From: GCA-2706205 sp964215955
GTDB taxonomy: Bacteria; Bdellovibrionota; Bacteriovoracia; Bacteriovoracales; Bacteriovoracaceae
Length of the DNA: 64,000 nt
Direction: 5' to 3'
Assembly: GCA_964215955.1 (NCBI GenBank)
Contig: CAXPDR010000041.1
Span: forward strand, 124,001 to 188,000
Below are positions 6,545 through 16,424 of this stretch, in pieces (within the stretch, counting starts at the first letter, position 1; every line of letters begins with the position of its first letter). The position numbers were made by a program, and so were the translations under genes. The notes under the pieces were generated by a model. That model was not told the DNA's origin. It searched no databases and saw only the letters and a list, made by a program, of their open reading frames with translations.

Positions 6545-9397
6545 GTGAGTAAAGCGAGAGAAACTACCAAAATTAAATATTTATTTTTTCTAATCAGCTC
6601 CTTTTCTATTTTTTTTAGTTGTACTAGTGAAATTAGAGTTTCTGTTAACAGCCTAGAGAATAAAAGTAAGATTCTTCATCAAAAAGACTTTAAAAACCTC
6701 GGTCTTTTAGGTGGTGAAATCTCAGATATTACCAAATTAAATAATTATATCCTTATTACAAGGCTCGATTTCGGTCTTGAAGTTTATGATTTTCAATCCG
6801 AGACAAATTTTAACTTGATCTCAAAGTTAAAAATTGAAGGAGGAGCCAACGGGTTATTAATCAGCACAGACCAAAAATACGCATATATTGCAACTTCAAA
6901 AAAAGGTGTGTTTATAATTGATGTCCAAAATATCTCTACACCTAAAATTATTTCCAATTTATCAATTTCAGATTCAGCTAATTACTTATCTAGCTTTGGT
7001 TCGAAGTTAGCTTTTAATGATGGCACAACGAATTTGAAAATTTACGACACAACATTGCCAGAAAAACCAATCCAAGTGGGCTCAATTAACCTAACGAATC
7101 CAATAAAAGATATTTTATTTTTAGACACCAATCATATTGCTGTAATCGAAGATACAGTTGGAATCCACTTTTATGATATTTCAGATCCTTCAAATATTAT
7201 CCCTCTTGACTCATACGCACAGGCTAGAGGATTACAAATAGAATTATCCTCCAGTGGAGATGAACTTATTTTTATTGAAAAAGATAGTTACATTTTTATT
7301 TTAGATATTTCCAATCTAAACTCTGTCAGTGTAATCTCTCAATTTGAAACAGCTCCTGATTTTTTAACTAATAAAAAATTTGCCTTAACATTGGACAAAA
7401 GTAGAGCCTACATTATTAACTCAGCTATCCTTAGCGTTGACTTAAGTGATCTAAGTTCACCGAAACCTATAAAACAGTATGAAGTTATTAAAGCACAAGA
7501 TTTGTTATTTTTTGATACAGATACATTTATAATTGGGCAAGGAGGTTTAGGTCTTTCGGCGGTTAATGTTAATGACAAAAGTTTTGAATTCTTAGATAAA
7601 TTACCCGCATCCCAGACAATGTATAGCCAAGCCCTATCTGACGATGGAACTATTCTTTTAACGGGGACAGGTATTAATTATAGCTCGCCTGGAGACACTG
7701 TGATTTTTGATATTAGTGATCCGAGTAATCGAGTAGAAATTGGAAGAATTACAACAACAAGACCTGCGCAATTTGTAGATATATCTGCGGATAAAACTAA
7801 AGTTTATATTCTCGATGGTCCCAGGTTTAGCGTTTATGATATAACGATTCCATCAACACCGGTACTTTTAGATGTCATCGATGATGGTACTTACTTTGGT
7901 CCACTTGGAGTCCTATCTGGAGATGAAAACTTTTTCTATTGTATGGGCCAAAGACTAAGAGTTATCGACTTATCAGACCTAAATAATTTAACCTACTCCT
8001 CTTCAGCATATACAATGAACGCCTATGCTCTAGATGTTACATCAGATAATAATTACGCTTTTGCAGGTGCCCATGGTGGAGATGATATTCGTGTATTCGA
8101 TATATCTAATCCATTATCCCCGACCTTTGTTCATAGCTTTAACCTAAGCTTTTCCGATGTTGATGATATAAAAGTGAGCCAAGATAATGAAAGTCTGTTT
8201 GTTGCATCTCCATTTAAATTAGAAGTTTTTAATATTTTGGACCCCCTAAATCCCCTTTCTCTTTTTGCTGACAATGTTATTTTTGGTGGACTTTTTTCAA
8301 AAATTCAACTCTTTAACAATGAAAATTATATTGGAATACAAACGACCGACGATAATTTATTTATTTATGATTTGAAAAATCTTTCTACACCAGAATTTCT
8401 GACTCATATAAGTGATGTGGAGATTTTTAGTATTGATGATAATCACAAAACTCTTTTTACATATGATTCAACAGCTGGATTAAAGACAATCGATATTTCC
8501 AATATTGGGCACGTCAGTCCAGAAGCTAGCCTAGTAAGTATTGACAATGTACAGGTAATGGCAAGCTTCCCCAACAGCACTCTTGGTTATATATCTGATG
8601 GACATAATTTATATTATGTAGACTTTAAAGACTTTAAGATTTTAAATAAAATATCTCTAAGTGGAGTAAGTCATATCGATATCTCGGATGATGGATCGAC
8701 TTTGTATACAACAATTCCAGGCTTTATGAAAATTTATGATATCTCAAATCCAGTCTCGCCAAGTCTGTTAAGTTCAACTACAATACTCAGTACTTCAACC
8801 TCTTTTTATAAACAATTTGAAAAGGCCATATTCAGATATTTTTCATCAATATTCTTTTTTGATATTACAGATATCCTAAACCCAACTCCAGAAGGTTCAT
8901 TTTCATCAGGAGCAATGATAAATGGTTACCAACTAATCGATGAAAACAATTTGGTAATAAGTACTAGTACTGAAATTAAAATTTATGATATTTCTAATCC
9001 ATCAAGCTCAACCCTAATTGCTAGTTTTACGCCATCTGAGAGTTTAATAAATTTTGAATTAGATAAGAAAAACAATATCATTTATGGAGTCGGATCAAAT
9101 AATAAAATTATTCCAATCGATATTTCCGACTTTAATAATATAAGTGAAAAGCAGCCAATTCGTAATATAACTGCTCAAAAATTAAAAATGATACCTAAAA
9201 GTAACAAATTATTTACCTTACTCCCTGATGAAGGATTACAAGTAATAGAAATTAAATCACCAACTGAGCTGAAATTGATTAAATCCATAGCGACTTCATC
9301 AGAAATAACAGAGATCCACTTTATTACAGGAACCGATTTGGCCATAGCTTACAACATCAATGGAGGAATAGATATTATTCACCTAGGAGAAATCTAG
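6545..9397 (+). CDS. Large LVIVD-repeat lipoprotein (beta-propeller type)
   Basis: 950 aa from GTG 6545, chosen because AAAAGG lies five nt upstream and this gives a normal lipoprotein signal (FFSC, lipidated Cys near residue 26); an ATG at 6518 would add nine residues. The mature part repeats the LVIVD pattern many times, for example IFDISDPSN, VFDISNPLSP, IYDISNPVSP and IYDISNPSS, each followed by a strand and a glycine. Such repeats form beta-propeller blades and usually act as cell-surface binding modules. No catalytic motif is seen. It is a single-gene unit with no obvious partner. Confidence 0.85.
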   Translation: MSKARETTKIKYLFFLISSFSIFFSCTSEIRVSVNSLENKSKILHQKDFKNLGLLGGEISDITKLNNYILITRLDFGLEVYDFQSETNFNLISKLKIEGGANGLLISTDQKYAYIATSKKGVFIIDVQNISTPKIISNLSISDSANYLSSFGSKLAFNDGTTNLKIYDTTLPEKPIQVGSINLTNPIKDILFLDTNHIAVIEDTVGIHFYDISDPSNIIPLDSYAQARGLQIELSSSGDELIFIEKDSYIFILDISNLNSVSVISQFETAPDFLTNKKFALTLDKSRAYIINSAILSVDLSDLSSPKPIKQYEVIKAQDLLFFDTDTFIIGQGGLGLSAVNVNDKSFEFLDKLPASQTMYSQALSDDGTILLTGTGINYSSPGDTVIFDISDPSNRVEIGRITTTRPAQFVDISADKTKVYILDGPRFSVYDITIPSTPVLLDVIDDGTYFGPLGVLSGDENFFYCMGQRLRVIDLSDLNNLTYSSSAYTMNAYALDVTSDNNYAFAGAHGGDDIRVFDISNPLSPTFVHSFNLSFSDVDDIKVSQDNESLFVASPFKLEVFNILDPLNPLSLFADNVIFGGLFSKIQLFNNENYIGIQTTDDNLFIYDLKNLSTPEFLTHISDVEIFSIDDNHKTLFTYDSTAGLKTIDISNIGHVSPEASLVSIDNVQVMASFPNSTLGYISDGHNLYYVDFKDFKILNKISLSGVSHIDISDDGSTLYTTIPGFMKIYDISNPVSPSLLSSTTILSTSTSFYKQFEKAIFRYFSSIFFFDITDILNPTPEGSFSSGAMINGYQLIDENNLVISTSTEIKIYDISNPSSSTLIASFTPSESLINFELDKKNNIIYGVGSNNKIIPIDISDFNNISEKQPIRNITAQKLKMIPKSNKLFTLLPDEGLQVIEIKSPTELKLIKSIATSSEITEIHFITGTDLAIAYNINGGIDIIHLGEI

Positions 9398-9671
9398 ATT
9401 TAAAATGTTTTTCTATTCAAAAGAAAACAAAGTCCAGACTAATTAAATGCCTGCTGCATAATTACAATTAATGTAACTATCAAAATAAAATGTTTAAAAA
9501 GAATCATGTCTCTCACTCTTCTTACGTGTTGTGTGTGTATTCTGATCTTAACAATACCTAAAGAGAGCCGTCAAGAGTTCCGCAAAAACGCAGTGCATCT
9601 TGTGTTATTTTACAAAATTCTCAGTTTACATACACTATATTTGGGGGTAAGTTAGCGCCAAAGGTGATTCT

Positions 9672-10142
9672 ATGAAATGTCCATATTGTGATACTAATGA
9701 TACAAAAGTTGTTGACTCAAGACTTCTTAAGGAAGGTCTATCAGTTAGGCGTAGAAGAAAGTGCGAATCCTGTGAAAAAAGATTCACCACTTATGAAACA
9801 ATTGAAATCTCAATGCCTAACATTGTTAAACTTGATGGAAGAAGAGAACCATACAACAGAGAAAAAATATATGGTGGGATAGAAAAAGCCTGCCAAAAAA
9901 GACCAATCTCCACTGAACAAGTTGAAAGAATTGTTGAAAATATTGAGAAAAATATCCTCGAGGTTTCAGCAAAAGAAGTTTCCACTCATGATATTGGAAA
10001 GATTGTTATGATGTATTTAAGAAACCTAGATCCTGTTGCCTATATTAGATTTGCATCAGTTTATCGAAAGTTTCAAGATGTTGAAGAGTTCGTAAATGAC
10101 ATAAAAACAGAAGAAGAAACTTTTAATACAAGTTTAAGATAG
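9672..10142 (+). CDS. nrdR: Transcriptional repressor NrdR
   Basis: 156 aa, normal length. N-terminal zinc ribbon with Cys3, Cys6, Cys31 and Cys34 (MKCPYC and CESC), then the basic VRRRRKC DNA-contact segment, and an ATP-cone from about residue 49 (VKLDGRREPYNREKI). NrdR senses dATP/ATP and represses ribonucleotide reductase genes. It starts an operon with nusB. The 273-nt gap upstream (9398-9671) holds no other gene that I can support. Confidence 0.96.
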   Translation: MKCPYCDTNDTKVVDSRLLKEGLSVRRRRKCESCEKRFTTYETIEISMPNIVKLDGRREPYNREKIYGGIEKACQKRPISTEQVERIVENIEKNILEVSAKEVSTHDIGKIVMMYLRNLDPVAYIRFASVYRKFQDVEEFVNDIKTEEETFNTSLR

Positions 10143-10151
10143 GAAGGTTTT

Positions 10152-10604
10152 GTGAGTAATATTAGAAGTGCCCGTGAATTTTGTTTTCAATATTTTTTTC
10201 ATATTCAACTACCAGTTTTTGAATCATTAAAATCTGGCTTAATTTCCTCAAACAGTACGGACTCTTTAAGAAGTTCTGTACAAGAATTTAAAGAATCAAC
10301 CAATACTTTACTTGCTGATAAAGAAGATAAATTTGTCATGGACCAAATCATCTCAACACTAAAGAACTATCAAGAGATTGAAGATATCATTTCAAAAAAC
10401 CTTAAAAATTGGAAACTTTCTAGATTATCTAAGGTAGACCATACAAATCTATTACTTGCAGTAAACGAGCTTTGCTTTACTAAATATGCACCGAATACAG
10501 TTGTCATTAACGAGGCAATTGAAATCTCAAAAAAGTTTGGCGCAGCCGAATCCTCTTCATTTATTAATGGAGTACTGGACAGCATAGCAAAATCCGATGC
10601 ATAA
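10152..10604 (+). CDS. nusB: Transcription antitermination factor NusB
   Basis: 150 aa. It is all-helical, with the NusB C-terminal signature INEAIEISKKFGAAESSSFI and the final NGVLDSIAK. NusB binds boxA RNA with NusE/S10 in rRNA antitermination. The start is GTG at 10152 after an AGGAAGG ribosome site that overlaps the nrdR stop. The N-terminal half (SNIRSAREFCFQYFF) keeps the R.A.R..A.Q..Y-like helix, with Cys in place of the usual residue. Confidence 0.93.
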   Translation: MSNIRSAREFCFQYFFHIQLPVFESLKSGLISSNSTDSLRSSVQEFKESTNTLLADKEDKFVMDQIISTLKNYQEIEDIISKNLKNWKLSRLSKVDHTNLLLAVNELCFTKYAPNTVVINEAIEISKKFGAAESSSFINGVLDSIAKSDA

Positions 10605-10612
10605 TAATTCCT

Positions 10613-11017
10613 ATGTTAGGAATTAAACATCTTTCCCAAAATATTTCACCAGATACATGTGGAATCATCTGGTTAACCGATGATAAGCTGGATTATCAAT
10701 CACCAGGATTTTACGAGTTTAATTACTTACTTGATGGAAGTATTGCCAAAAATATCAATTCCCTGCACTCTGAAAGTCAAACCAGTTTATTTTTCGGTCA
10801 GAACTTTGGTAAAAGTTTTTTCATAAGTCACAATATCGTTAAAGACAAAGAAAGTCTTAAGCAAATGTATAATGTTTTTAAAGTCGCTAATTCGGCTTTA
10901 AGAGAGAATGAAAAAATTTATATTTTTAATCGCTCTAAAAATACTGCTAATGTAAATATCCTCAAAGAATTATCAAAGAAATACTCTCAATATCAATTTG
11001 AAAATTTAAATATATAA
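10613..11017 (+). CDS. Hypothetical protein in the nrdR-nusB operon
   Basis: 134 aa, no signal peptide or membrane segment, predicted mixed alpha/beta (a strand CGIIWLTDD, later KIYIFNRS). It starts 8 nt after nusB and is followed 12 nt later by the YceI-like gene, so it belongs to the same transcript. I recognise no family. Its likely role is cytoplasmic. Confidence 0.65.
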   Translation: MLGIKHLSQNISPDTCGIIWLTDDKLDYQSPGFYEFNYLLDGSIAKNINSLHSESQTSLFFGQNFGKSFFISHNIVKDKESLKQMYNVFKVANSALRENEKIYIFNRSKNTANVNILKELSKKYSQYQFENLNI

Positions 11018-11029
11018 AAAAGGAATGCT

Positions 11030-11593
11030 ATGAAAACCTTAATAACGTTATTATTTCTCTTAAAATCTTTTCAAGCACTTCCATGTACATTAACAGCTGA
11101 TAAAGGCAATATAAACCTAGAATGGATCGCTTTCAAAACACCTAAAAAAGCCCCTGTCAAAGCAAGGTTTAAAGACTTAGGAATTGCTGAAAAGATTCAA
11201 GGTAAGGACTTAGAAACATTTCTCACAGGAATTGAATTCAACATAGATACAACAAGTACATCCACCAGAAATACAGCTAGAGATGCGAATATTGTAAGAC
11301 ATTTTTTTCAAAAATTTGTAGGAAAAATGGAAATTAAAGGGAAAACCCTTAAGCTTGAGCAAAACAAGCTAAAAGTCGCGATCACGATGAATCAAGTCAC
11401 AAAAATTGTCAATTTAGATGTCACAAAGAAAGATAAAAAAGTGCAGGCCAAAGGCACAATTGATGTCCTAGATTTCAAGCTTTCCTCAGCACTTGCAAGC
11501 ATAAACAAGGCTTGTTATGACCTACACGAGGGAAAAACTTGGAATGATGTTGACGTTATTTTAACTATTTACTTAGATAATGCTTGTAATTAA
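11030..11593 (+). CDS. YceI-like secreted lipid-binding-fold protein
   Basis: 187 aa with signal peptide (about residues 1-18). The mature part follows the YceI beta-barrel pattern: an early strand NLEWIAFKTPKK, then TRNTARDANIVRHFF (like the T..RD..L...FF segment of YceI), and a closing DVILTIYLD strand. YceI proteins bind long isoprenoid or fatty chains in the periplasm. Cysteines near both ends (ALPCTL and NKACYD, DNACN) could form a disulfide. AAAAAGGA ribosome site before ATG. The family call is by pattern. Confidence 0.6.
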   Translation: MKTLITLLFLLKSFQALPCTLTADKGNINLEWIAFKTPKKAPVKARFKDLGIAEKIQGKDLETFLTGIEFNIDTTSTSTRNTARDANIVRHFFQKFVGKMEIKGKTLKLEQNKLKVAITMNQVTKIVNLDVTKKDKKVQAKGTIDVLDFKLSSALASINKACYDLHEGKTWNDVDVILTIYLDNACN

Positions 11594-11650
11594 AGTATAA
11601 GTTTTACAATCTGATAGATAATTTTACTCTAAGCTCTATAATCCTCGCCC

Positions 11651-13369
11651 ATGAAGATCTTTATTGGAATTATTTTATTTTTTACCCAAACCGCTTTAGC
11701 TGACACCTATGAGTTTAATGCATCCTTAAAAGAAGAACTCTTAAAGGAATGCAAAAATAATAAAAAATATGGAAAATTAAAATATTCTGTGAAATGTGAT
11801 CTGGATTATCATCATTACAACCCAGATAAAACAGTTAAAAGTAAGCGTAGATACAACAGAGAAAAAGCTATAACTAAAGGGAAAGTTAGAATATCTGAAT
11901 TCAATGTTCTTCATCCAGGAATGGGTAAAACAAGATTCAAAGATTACAGAAAAGTCGCTCAAATAATTAATCGTTTTGATGTCGTTGGAGTAACAGAATT
12001 AATTCCACTTATCAATGATGATAGGGATAATAATCAAAACGTTATCGACTTTATAAAAGAAACACCAAAAGAATTAGCAGAAATAAAAAAACAAATTAGC
12101 TCTTTAAAACAAAGCATAGCAAATTCAAGAAGAAGTACTGTCACAAAAAGAAGAGAACTCTACTTACTTGAAAGAAAGCAAGAAAAACTGATCGCGGACC
12201 TACCAGATGCTCATAAGGTTTACCGACTGCCAGGTTATCTTTTGATTCTCGAGGAATTACAAAAACTATATAAAGGTAGCGACTGGTCTTTGATTCTATC
12301 TCCTCAGGGTGAGGGTTCAGAAGCAACATCAAGTCCCGAATTAGTTGGATACTACTATCGTTCTTCAATAGTTGCACCTAGAGTAAATAAATACTGTAAA
12401 AGTAGAAAAACTGGAAAGTCATTACCTGTAGCTTGTATTATCAATATGGATAAAAAAGACATGGGTGAAGATAAAAGAGATATTATTTCAAGAAGACCAT
12501 TTTTAGCGGAGTTTATCAGTGGAAACTTTTCTTTCACACTACTTACGAGTCATATTCTTTTTGAAGAACCAAATGATGAAGACCTTCAAAGAAGAATTTT
12601 AGAAAAAGCCTTTGGTGTTGATGATTACACCGTTTTAGGAACAGGAGCAACCAAAGAAAAATATGCTCGTTTTGCTGAAGTAAAAATGGCACTTCAATTC
12701 ATTGAAAGAAATCTAAAAGGAAGAGGCCATCAAAAAGACATCATTTATATGGGAGATTTAAATCTGGAAAAGGATAACCCATTCTGGGAAACAATCTTGC
12801 CTGAGTGGAGAAACAGCCAACTTTATATTGAACAAGAAACATCTTTGAAGAAACAAAGATACAATAGTGATGGTAGTGAAAGTTTTGGCAAATCTAGTAA
12901 CTATGATCATTTTCTTTTTGACCCATCAGAAACTGATGAATGTATTGACCCACAAACTAATACCATTGACGGTGGGATAGAAGATTTCGTAAAAGGAAAA
13001 TATTCAGGCTATATCAACAGAATGTATAAAGTAAGAAACGAACAAGATCCAAGTGCATTTGGAAGTTTTTTTAACAATTACGATTATGACATTAATCAAA
13101 GTAAATATAATAAGCTTGTTAACAAATACATTGAGCCCAAGCTAAACGATGAGCCAATTTATACAGTGGGAAGAGTTAAATACACGTACGGGACCAAAAG
13201 TATCAGTTTCTATGGAATCACAGAGGATACAAATGCAAGTGAGGAATTTGCAGAGAAGTTTAAAGACCAAGTTCTTGATTCACAAATGTATGATGATACC
13301 TACTATTCCTATTTTGTATCTTTAGTCAGTGATCATTATCCTATTTATATGAATTGTTCGACTAATTAA
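11651..13369 (+). CDS. Secreted endonuclease/exonuclease/phosphatase-family protein
   Basis: 572 aa with signal peptide (residues 1-17, ALA). EEP-superfamily catalytic motifs occur in order: SEFNVLHPG (Asn), VVGVTELI (metal-binding Glu), IYMGDLNLEKD (Asp/Asn), and near the C-terminus SDHYPIYM (Asp-His). These belong to the DNase I-like fold, whose members cleave DNA, RNA or phosphoesters with a divalent metal. About residues 140-180 form a charged coiled-coil insertion (KKQISSLKQS, KRRELYLLERKQ) not found in minimal enzymes. A predatory or scavenging nuclease is plausible but inferred. It overlaps the next gene by 8 nt at its 3' end. Confidence 0.82.
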   Translation: MKIFIGIILFFTQTALADTYEFNASLKEELLKECKNNKKYGKLKYSVKCDLDYHHYNPDKTVKSKRRYNREKAITKGKVRISEFNVLHPGMGKTRFKDYRKVAQIINRFDVVGVTELIPLINDDRDNNQNVIDFIKETPKELAEIKKQISSLKQSIANSRRSTVTKRRELYLLERKQEKLIADLPDAHKVYRLPGYLLILEELQKLYKGSDWSLILSPQGEGSEATSSPELVGYYYRSSIVAPRVNKYCKSRKTGKSLPVACIINMDKKDMGEDKRDIISRRPFLAEFISGNFSFTLLTSHILFEEPNDEDLQRRILEKAFGVDDYTVLGTGATKEKYARFAEVKMALQFIERNLKGRGHQKDIIYMGDLNLEKDNPFWETILPEWRNSQLYIEQETSLKKQRYNSDGSESFGKSSNYDHFLFDPSETDECIDPQTNTIDGGIEDFVKGKYSGYINRMYKVRNEQDPSAFGSFFNNYDYDINQSKYNKLVNKYIEPKLNDEPIYTVGRVKYTYGTKSISFYGITEDTNASEEFAEKFKDQVLDSQMYDDTYYSYFVSLVSDHYPIYMNCSTN

Positions 13370-13964
13370 GCTTCAAAGTTTTAATTGTCGTCTCAAACTC
13401 ACCTTTATGATCATCGCCATCGGCTCGTAACCAAAGCCCCAAGATTTTTTTATCTCTTAATTTTATGCTGGTATTAAACTCACCTTTTTCATTAAGCTTT
13501 CCAACTGTTTTAAATTTCATTTTAATATCTCTGACAGAATCTTCTTTATCCATTTCAGTACTATTTCCAGTAAAATGATTAAAGTCGATATTCCCAACTC
13601 CATACTTATCATTTATATCTAGGATCTTTAAGAGCCATTCAGGTAGAAATGTTCTAATGAAACCGCCCGGTCTATAATCCCCCTCATAGACAACACCTAG
13701 TTGAAAATAAGAGTCTTTTTCTTCACTTTCAAGCTTCTTCTTTATTTGAACCAAACCTGAAATTTCTGCTTTTGAAAATTTCTTTGGTGGATCTACTTTA
13801 TAGAATAAGGGAGAGGCAGTATTTTTTACGGTAATTTTTATTTCTTTATTTAGTTCGACTTTATTAGGAGGGAGCTTTTTATATTTTAAATCTAAAAAAT
13901 TGTCTTTATTTTCGATAGGAACAATAACAATGGCAAATAATGGTAATGATTTCAATAGTTTCAT
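13362..13964 (-). CDS. Hypothetical exported protein
   Basis: 200 aa, with a short hydrophobic N-terminus (LLKSLPLFAIVIVPI) that could be a signal peptide or anchor. The rest is strand-rich (KEIKITVKN, EKGEFNTSIKLRD, KGEFETTIKTLKL), suggesting a beta-barrel or lipocalin-like fold. No family recognised. Good AAGGAG ribosome site before ATG 13964. It converges on and overlaps the nuclease gene by 8 nt. Confidence 0.65.
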   Translation of the reverse strand: MKLLKSLPLFAIVIVPIENKDNFLDLKYKKLPPNKVELNKEIKITVKNTASPLFYKVDPPKKFSKAEISGLVQIKKKLESEEKDSYFQLGVVYEGDYRPGGFIRTFLPEWLLKILDINDKYGVGNIDFNHFTGNSTEMDKEDSVRDIKMKFKTVGKLNEKGEFNTSIKLRDKKILGLWLRADGDDHKGEFETTIKTLKLN

Positions 13965-14007
13965 AAGCTCTCCTTAGTATAAGTGTAGCTTAGAATAAGA
14001 AAATTAC

Positions 14008-14044
14008 AAAAAAATCCACACCTAAAAAAGATGTGGATTTTTAT
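14008..14044 (-). terminator. Rho-independent terminator for 14049..14846
   Basis: On the minus strand, AAAAATCCACATC and GTGTGGATTTTT form a stem with a U-rich loop, followed by more T. It starts 5 nt after the stop of the minus-strand gene. Confidence 0.8.
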
Positions 14045-14048
14045 AAGT

Positions 14049-14846
14049 TTATTCCATTGCTTTTGGTATTGCAGCAGCGCATATATCTTGAGCTGACTTC
14101 CAATAACCACTAGTTGTTAATCCTGTATAATCCTTTCCATTGAGTGCAACTTTTAAATCATCGACACTGAAATGTTCTCTTCCAATACTTTCTTGGCACT
14201 TTACCCCCAAATTCATCAAATCATACGACTCTGCATAAAAACCAATATTTTCTGCAATACCATAAATAACAAAATTTGCATTTGATATGGGTCTTCCGGC
14301 CTTAAAACCGGCTTCAATAGCAAGAACAGTAACTGAGTTACAAACTTGAGTAACATTTGTAAAATATCCAGCGATTCTCACAGAGGCTCTAGCTCCCGTT
14401 TCTAAAAATGTGACCGAAATTAAGTCTTTATAGTTAGAAGAATTGTAAGCTGAACGACAACTATGACTTAACTCATCAATCGTTCTTCCTTGAATCATAA
14501 AGCTAATATCTGATCCTACATTTACAGAAAAAGTAAAAGGATTTATTGGCTCAGGTTCAGGCAAAGGATATCCGTGATCTCCTTGAAGACCGAAATCTGC
14601 TATATTTTGAATTTCTTTAGCCAATTTAATAATTTCCTTTTTTTCATCTCTTCTAAGATTACCTAAATTAGTTTTAGCTCTCAAATAAGCTTCATCCAGA
14701 TTTTTAAGAAGTCTTCGATCAATTCTTTCAAAAGATCTTTCCCTTCGATTAAAATCTCCATTTCTTCTTTCAAAATCAGCTAATGCCAAACTTGAACTTA
14801 AAATCTGGAATCCTATCAAACATGTAATTAATTTCAACTTTTTCAT
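14049..14846 (-). CDS. Secreted protein with arginine-rich N-terminal segment
   Basis: 265 aa from ATG 14846, chosen because GGAGGA (14851-14856) precedes it; an ATG 12 nt upstream overlaps that ribosome site. Signal peptide residues 1-23 (ALA). The first mature 40 residues are very rich in Arg, Asn and Phe (RRNGDFNRRERSFERIDRR). The C-terminal half has two similar units, each a short unit of CRSAYNSSNYKDLISV / CQESIGREHFSVDDLKV type, hinting at duplication. Unknown function. Confidence 0.7.
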   Translation of the reverse strand: MKKLKLITCLIGFQILSSSLALADFERRNGDFNRRERSFERIDRRLLKNLDEAYLRAKTNLGNLRRDEKKEIIKLAKEIQNIADFGLQGDHGYPLPEPEPINPFTFSVNVGSDISFMIQGRTIDELSHSCRSAYNSSNYKDLISVTFLETGARASVRIAGYFTNVTQVCNSVTVLAIEAGFKAGRPISNANFVIYGIAENIGFYAESYDLMNLGVKCQESIGREHFSVDDLKVALNGKDYTGLTTSGYWKSAQDICAAAIPKAME

Positions 14847-14956
14847 TTTTTCCTCCATTGTTGTTTTAGGGAAAACTAGCTAAAAGTATCATTTCTATCC
14901 ACTGAGAAATATCGAAAGATAATGTATTTTTTACTCACCTATGATTAAATAAGCTT

Positions 14957-16363
14957 ATGAACGAAAAGTTTCTCTATCTAAAACAATTAACGGCGAATAG
15001 AAGCATCAGTGATGCTTTAGCCTTGGCAAAGAAGTTGTTAAAGCTCGCAAAAAGCAAAGAGGAAATCGAAATTATTCTTAATTGTTATTTTAAGCTAGGT
15101 GAATATAAAACAGGTCTACAAAAAGCCTTAAAACTTTTGGAGGTTGCCCCTAAAGAAAACGTTGATTTTTTAAACCTTTGGATTAGTCGTTTATTAAACA
15201 GCCTCGGTGCTAGTGAGCATGCCCTTTTACTCGTAGATTCATTAAAACCGCAAACTTCGAGCGAAGTGTATATTAAAGCAGGTATATATCTCAGTAATCT
15301 CGAATACCAAAAAGCCATACAGAATTATGAAGAGTTTATTGGTGATAATTTGGATCAACTTGTCCAAGAAGACCCTATGAAGGTTCTAAATTATACCGAT
15401 AGTTTAAGTGGTCTAGGTATGAATGAAAAAGCCTATTCTTTAGCGACACAACTCCTTAATTTTCATAAAAGAAAAATTGATTTATTTATAATTCATTCAG
15501 CTTGCCTAGAATATCTATGTTGTGATTTTAAACTAAGTAAGGCTCCTCCTCACCTACAGATCATTGAAAATAATATTCCATCAGGTGAAAAAAAAATTGA
15601 TTTTGCCTTGTATTTAAAATGGAAAGGTATCTTTCTTTGCCTAAGTGGTAATAGAAAGGAAGGAATTCCTTTTATTATAGAAAGTAAAAATTTATTACAA
15701 TCATTTTCTATTAGAGAAGAAACTTGGATCAGTTGCTTACAATATCTGTATCAATTTAATGCTATAAAAAAAGATGAATTAATTTATTATTATTACTTCC
15801 CAGCACTAAGTAAGAAAATGAAGTCGGCCTGGAGACAAAAGTTTACGGAAATAAACTTTGAACAAAGTCCTATCTTTAATCCGTCATCTCACCTCTTCAT
15901 TGACTTTTACAACAAAGAGTTTCGCTTTAATGGTAATTGGTTCTTAAATTTCAAAAAAGAAATTCAATTAATTGGCCTATGTGCTTATGCTAAAGATCAA
16001 GGTATAAGCCTAAGCAAATGCTTTACTTATCTTTGGCCTGACGAACCTTACTCTTATTTAAGTTTTGAAGCCCGTTTATTTCAATTAATTAAAAGAGCAA
16101 AAAAACAATACAATCTCACCCTAAAAATTGAGGATAATTCGGTTCATCTAAAGGAATGGGAAACCTTTGGATTTAATTTAACAAAGAGTAAGAACCCCAG
16201 TATTTTCTCAGAAATGAAAAAGTTTAAAGCCTCGGAATTCGCTCATTGGTATAATTTATCTAAACCTCAAGCAAGTAATTATCTTAAAGCCTGGAAGAAT
16301 AAAGGGCTCATATCAGTCAAAGGACATGGTCCTGGGACCATGTATTTTCAAGAGGTTAAATAG
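14957..16363 (+). CDS. TPR protein with C-terminal winged-helix DNA-binding domains
   Basis: 468 aa. Residues 1-300 are helical repeats of TPR type (NCYFKLGEYKTGLQKALKLL; YIKAGIYLSNLEYQKAIQNY). Residues about 315-400 resemble an OmpR-type winged helix (DFYNKEFRFNGNW, FTYLWPDEPYSYLSFEARLF, LKIEDNSVHL), and the last 45 residues look like a small HTH (FAHWYNLSKPQASNYLKAW, then a wing KGHGPGTMYF). SARP/BTAD regulators have the winged helix first and TPR last; here the order is reversed. Likely a transcription regulator; effector unknown. Divergent from 14049..14846. Confidence 0.6.
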   Translation: MNEKFLYLKQLTANRSISDALALAKKLLKLAKSKEEIEIILNCYFKLGEYKTGLQKALKLLEVAPKENVDFLNLWISRLLNSLGASEHALLLVDSLKPQTSSEVYIKAGIYLSNLEYQKAIQNYEEFIGDNLDQLVQEDPMKVLNYTDSLSGLGMNEKAYSLATQLLNFHKRKIDLFIIHSACLEYLCCDFKLSKAPPHLQIIENNIPSGEKKIDFALYLKWKGIFLCLSGNRKEGIPFIIESKNLLQSFSIREETWISCLQYLYQFNAIKKDELIYYYYFPALSKKMKSAWRQKFTEINFEQSPIFNPSSHLFIDFYNKEFRFNGNWFLNFKKEIQLIGLCAYAKDQGISLSKCFTYLWPDEPYSYLSFEARLFQLIKRAKKQYNLTLKIEDNSVHLKEWETFGFNLTKSKNPSIFSEMKKFKASEFAHWYNLSKPQASNYLKAWKNKGLISVKGHGPGTMYFQEVK

Positions 16364-16424
16364 ATCTAACGACCAGTATTATTTACATAATCACCTAGAG
16401 CGATATTGCACAAGATGACGCAAC

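Noticed and set aside
9632..9647. NrdR box before nrdR
   Set aside because: ACACTATATT fits one half of a NrdR box only; the other half does not match.
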